Translations under genes and position numbers: made by a program
In this document: one piece after another, positions 60,860-64,000 of the stretch
Numbering within the stretch: the stretch's first letter is position 1
Layout of the letters: the number at the start of each line of letters is the position of its first letter
NCBI GenBank assembly: GCA_013003715.1
Contig: JABDIN010000046.1
Coordinates: 118,465-182,464 of the forward strand
Direction of reading: 5' to 3'
Length of the DNA: 64,000 nucleotides
From: Desulfobacteraceae bacterium
Lineage (GTDB): Bacteria; Desulfobacterota; Desulfobacteria; Desulfobacterales; Desulfosarcinaceae
The notes under the pieces: model-generated
What the model was told of the DNA's origin: nothing
The model's input: only the letters and a program-made list of their open reading frames with translations
Databases searched by the model: none

Positions 60860-61819
60860 ATGGCAAAAATACTCGTAGTCGCAGACATCAAACAAGGCGA
60901 ATTGAAAAGCAGCACCGCCGAGCTGCTGTCAAAAGCCAGGGCCATCGGCGCTGAAACCGCAGTGGTGGCCGTCGGCAGCAACATGTCCTCTTTAACACCG
61001 GATCTGGTGAATGCCGGTTCTGATACGCAATATATGGCCGATGATCCCGGTTTGGAACTGTTTTCCGCTGGACCATTTGCTTCCTGTGTTGTCGATGCCG
61101 CCAAACAATTCAACGCCAACCTGATCTGGTTCGGTTTTTCCGAAAGCGGCAAAGCCGCCGCCCCGAGGGTTGCAGCCCAACTGGAGGCGGCTTGCGCAAC
61201 TGAAATTACCGATGTGGTAATTGATGGCGAGCAAATTGAAATCGTAAGGCCCGCCATCGCAAACAAGGTGATGCAACGGGTAAAAGTCAATACCGGGCAG
61301 TTGGTGGCCGTTGTCAGAGCCGGCGCGTTCGAAGCCGCGGACGGCGTCACCGGAACTGAGAATATTGTTACGCTTTCCCCGCCGCCCTCCGATTTAAAAG
61401 CCGTTATCAAGGAACTGGTATCGGATGCCAGCGGCGAAATCGACCTTGCCGATGCCGACATCGTCATTTCCATAGGACGGGGAGCCAAAGATCAAGCCGG
61501 TGTCGATCTGGTAAAGGAGCTGGCCAATGATTTGAATGCCGGATTCGGTTCTTCACGCGCCATGGTTGATGGCGGTTTTATGGCCCACAATAAACAGGTC
61601 GGGCAGACCGGTAAGATCGTCGCACCTTCGTTGTACATGGCCATTGGTATTTCCGGCGCCATTCAGCACCTTGCGGGGATGAACGGCTCGAAAGTCATTC
61701 TGGCCGTGAATAAAGACCCCGAAGCCCCGATCTTCAATGTGGCGGACTACGGCATCGTGGGAGATCTTTTCGAAGTGGTACCGATTCTCCGTGAAGAAAT
61801 CAAGAAGGTGAGAAGTTGA
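60860..61819 (+). CDS. etfA: Electron transfer flavoprotein, alpha subunit
   Basis: A 319-residue ETF alpha. Conserved C-terminal FAD site: SSRAMVDGGFM, QVGQTGKIVAPSLYMAIGIS and then GAIQHLAGM. ATAAGGAAAACAATACC precedes ATG 60860. It would collect electrons from acyl-CoA dehydrogenases such as glutaryl-CoA dehydrogenase, a later step of benzoyl-CoA degradation, and pass them to the membrane protein encoded next. No such dehydrogenase gene is in the window. Confidence 0.93.
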   Translation: MAKILVVADIKQGELKSSTAELLSKARAIGAETAVVAVGSNMSSLTPDLVNAGSDTQYMADDPGLELFSAGPFASCVVDAAKQFNANLIWFGFSESGKAAAPRVAAQLEAACATEITDVVIDGEQIEIVRPAIANKVMQRVKVNTGQLVAVVRAGAFEAADGVTGTENIVTLSPPPSDLKAVIKELVSDASGEIDLADADIVISIGRGAKDQAGVDLVKELANDLNAGFGSSRAMVDGGFMAHNKQVGQTGKIVAPSLYMAIGISGAIQHLAGMNGSKVILAVNKDPEAPIFNVADYGIVGDLFEVVPILREEIKKVRS

Positions 61820-61888
61820 AAAAGGCAGTTTAATCCCCTCACAATTGTGCCAATACACCGTTAACGATTCATCCAAATTGAGGTGCTT

Positions 61889-63997
61889 ATGAGTCCCGTT
61901 TTCATGTCCCTGCTGCTCCTTGCCGGGCTGGCGATTTTCAGCCGTACGATGTATCGGAAAATCCAATTGCTCCTGGTACTCGGACCTGCCGATCGCACCA
62001 ATCATATCCTGGAACGTTTCAAGAATATGGTGGTTCTGGCCATCGGTCAGAAACGCCTGGTGGGACGAAAAAAAGAATGGGCCTCCGGTGTGATGCATGC
62101 GTTGATTTTCTGGGGATTCTGCGTTCTGCTCATCCGCAGCCTGACGCTTTATGGAGAAGGATTCGTCCACGGATATCAACTGCCGTTTTTCGGCGACCAG
62201 TCCATACTCGGGTACCTCTATGTCGCCGTAAAAGATATCATGGAAGGCATTGTCCTGTTGATGGTGGTGTACGCCATCTTCCGCCGGGTGGTTCTCAAAC
62301 CGAAACGGTTGCACAATACATGGGAAGCCTATTTTGTGCTGGGTATGATCGGGGTGCTGATGATCTCCGATCTTCTGTACGATGGCGCCCGGTATATCCT
62401 GATCACCGTGCATAACAACCCGGATCACCTTCATTTTTTCAACAACCCGCAGTTCGGTTCCGAGTTTATCTGGACACCCGTCACCGTGGGCGCGGCAACC
62501 CTTATATCCGGGATGAGCACCGATGCCCTCGGTTACCTCCTGGCCGGCATGTTCTGGTTGCATATCATCACCCAATTGACCTTCTTGAATTTTCTGCCCC
62601 TGGGAAAACATTTTCATGTCATCACCTCGCTGCCCAATGTATTTCTCAAAAGCCTGGGTTACCCGCACGACAAGCCCCGGCTGTTGGATCTGGAAGACGA
62701 AGCCGCCTGGGAGGACGAATCCCTGGGTATCAATCATATCCACCAGCTCAATTGGAAGCAGGGACTGGATCTTTACACCTGTACGGAATGCGGCCGGTGT
62801 AAAGAGGTTTGTCCCACGTATACCACCGACAAGCCCCTGAACCTTCATGAGTTCAACGACAAACTGAAATTCGAACTGATTGAAAATACGGAAAATCTCA
62901 TTAAAAGGGCCGGATTGGCCGGTACCATCGATCCGGACGGTGACGCCGGAGAGATGGAAAAAATAAAATCGGAAATGACCGCACTCAACAGCGATAAGGC
63001 GCTTGTCGGCGACGTGATCGCTGAAGACACGCTGTGGGCCTGCACCACCTGCAGGGCCTGTGAGGAAGTCTGCCCGGTGACCATCGAGCACGTGCCGCGC
63101 ATCATCGCCATGAGACAAGGGCAGACATTGATGGCGGAGGCTTACCCGAAGGAGTTGAACCCTGCCCTTAAAGGACTCGAGCGAAACGGCAACCCCTGGG
63201 GCATCGGGTATGACAAACGAGCGGATTGGGCGGACGGACTGAACGTTAAAACCATGGCGGAAGACCCTGATGTCGATTACCTGCTCTGGGTCGGGTGTGC
63301 GGGTTCCTTTGATGACCGGACCAAAAAAGTATCCGTCAGCCTGGTAAAAATCCTGCAAAAAGCCGGTATCAGTTTTGCCATCTTAGGCACGGAGGAAAAG
63401 TGCACCGGCGATTTTGCCAGGCGGGTGGGCAATGAGATGTTGTACCAGATGATGGCCCAGGAGAACATCGAGATCCTGAACAATTACAAGGTCCGGAAAA
63501 TCATCGCGGCATGCCCTCATTGTCTCAATACCCTCAAACATGAATACCCGCAATTGGGCGGCAATTACGAAGTAATTCATCACACGGTGTTTATCGATCA
63601 GCTTGTCAAACAGGGTAAAATCACCTTGAACAAATCCCTGGAAGGATCCCTGACCTACCACGACCCCTGCTACCTCGGGCGCTACAACGCCGTGTATGAT
63701 GAACCCCGGTCGATTCTCCAGTCCATATCGAATAACGGTCTGAAGGAACTCGACCGCCACGGCCGCGAAAGCTTTTGTTGCGGTGCCGGTGGCGGAAGAA
63801 TGTGGATGGAAGAGACCATCGGTAAACGCATCAACCTGGAACGCGCCGAAGAGATCGCTGGAAAACAGGTTCAAAATGTTGCCGTGGGCTGCCCCTTCTG
63901 CCTCACCATGATCGAAGACGGCATGAAGGAACTGGAAAAGGAAGAAGAGATCAGGACGCTGGATATCGCCGAGTTGGTGGCAGCGAATATGGTATAA
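61889..63997 (+). CDS. Membrane HdrD-like ETF:quinone oxidoreductase, second copy
   Basis: A 702-residue protein with N-terminal membrane helices of the NarI type (residues about 1-240, including VMHALIFWGFCVLLI), two [4Fe-4S] motifs (CTECGRCKEVCP and CTTCRACEEVCP) and two CCG-type regions. The first reads KCTGDFARRVGNE (Cys-Thr-Gly in place of Cys-Cys-Gly) and the second CCGAGGGRMW with the last ACPHC and GCPFC pairs. I recall the CTG form in this family, so it is a subtype rather than damage. ATG 61889 with GAGG five bases upstream is preferred to the in-frame GTG 61883. It ends three bases before the window edge. Confidence 0.88.
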   Translation: MSPVFMSLLLLAGLAIFSRTMYRKIQLLLVLGPADRTNHILERFKNMVVLAIGQKRLVGRKKEWASGVMHALIFWGFCVLLIRSLTLYGEGFVHGYQLPFFGDQSILGYLYVAVKDIMEGIVLLMVVYAIFRRVVLKPKRLHNTWEAYFVLGMIGVLMISDLLYDGARYILITVHNNPDHLHFFNNPQFGSEFIWTPVTVGAATLISGMSTDALGYLLAGMFWLHIITQLTFLNFLPLGKHFHVITSLPNVFLKSLGYPHDKPRLLDLEDEAAWEDESLGINHIHQLNWKQGLDLYTCTECGRCKEVCPTYTTDKPLNLHEFNDKLKFELIENTENLIKRAGLAGTIDPDGDAGEMEKIKSEMTALNSDKALVGDVIAEDTLWACTTCRACEEVCPVTIEHVPRIIAMRQGQTLMAEAYPKELNPALKGLERNGNPWGIGYDKRADWADGLNVKTMAEDPDVDYLLWVGCAGSFDDRTKKVSVSLVKILQKAGISFAILGTEEKCTGDFARRVGNEMLYQMMAQENIEILNNYKVRKIIAACPHCLNTLKHEYPQLGGNYEVIHHTVFIDQLVKQGKITLNKSLEGSLTYHDPCYLGRYNAVYDEPRSILQSISNNGLKELDRHGRESFCCGAGGGRMWMEETIGKRINLERAEEIAGKQVQNVAVGCPFCLTMIEDGMKELEKEEEIRTLDIAELVAANMV

Positions 63998-64000
63998 ATC

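Noticed and set aside
61553..63358. 601-codon minus-strand frame over the etfA/EtfOx genes
   Set aside because: It is antisense to two clear genes, has no domain or ribosome site, and its composition is that of a codon-bias shadow.
1..64000. CRISPR arrays, tRNA/rRNA genes, insertion sequences or prophage
   Set aside because: No regularly spaced repeats, cloverleaf-like genes, transposase, integrase or phage structural gene was seen on either strand.

Overview
The window looks like a chromosome segment of a strictly anaerobic Desulfobacterota ('deltaproteobacterial') bacterium, most like the aromatic-degrading sulfate reducers. The pointers are two in-frame UGA (selenocysteine) codons in an HdrA-like and an MvhD-like gene, two tungsten-type aldehyde:ferredoxin oxidoreductase (AOR) family genes, two ETF plus membrane HdrD-like ETF:quinone oxidoreductase modules, rubredoxin, and a B12-dependent ribonucleotide reductase. 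No tRNA, rRNA, CRISPR array, IS element or phage gene was seen.

Layout. 1-9.9 kb: mixed genes (end of an Asp/Glu racemase, M24 peptidase, receiver-only response regulator, a hydrolase with a Cys nucleophile, DUF2975/HTH pair, lipoprotein, periplasmic binding protein, 1042-residue TPR protein, a decayed peptide-binding-protein gene, HD-domain protein). 10-24.6 kb: a LysR regulator divergent from a long co-directional block: membrane EtfOx, etfA, etfB, FAD oxidoreductase, SDR, AOR, a split PEP-synthase-like pair resembling phenylphosphate synthase subunits, a duplicated small-domain protein, a DUF89 protein and a MoaD/ThiS-like protein. A PEP-utilizing mobile domain lacking its histidine faces it. 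I know no described pathway with this gene set, and it is the best candidate here for an undescribed catabolic system. 25-27.3 kb: an AraC/EamA deletion scar and a secreted CAP protein. 27.5-36 kb: nrdJ, a B3/4 protein, a 53-residue rubredoxin, a ParA/ribbon-helix-helix pair, murB and a NodIJ-like ABC exporter. 36-41 kb: panB, an unrecognised conserved protein, a Glu/Leu-type dehydrogenase fused to CBS domains, and a hotdog-like protein. 41-43.7 kb: an SsuABC/TauABC-type importer. 44-47.1 kb: a DUF2318 plus FtsX/LolD-type ABC cluster of the kind linked to metal uptake; then a rhomboid protease.

48.2-64 kb: a complete class II (tungsten, ATP-independent) benzoyl-CoA reductase operon, bamB-C-D-E-F-G-H-I, in canonical order, followed by fdhD, etfB, etfA and a second membrane EtfOx. 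BamBC would reduce the ring of benzoyl-CoA. BamD-I (HdrD-, HdrA-, MvhD-, NuoE-, NuoF-, NuoG-like) would supply low-potential electrons by flavin-based bifurcation. FdhD may sulfurate the tungsten cofactor. The ETF/EtfOx module would pass electrons from downstream acyl-CoA dehydrogenases to the quinone pool. Both BamE and BamF have an in-frame UGA at a position that is normally Cys, each followed by a SECIS-like hairpin; an ordinary gene caller would split or truncate both genes.

Three promoter-like regions (nrdJ, the DUF2318 cluster, bam) share the arrangement TTGACA, 4-5 bases, ATAYGTTGT, which may be a common operator. All calls come from reading the sequence; no database search or structure prediction was run.
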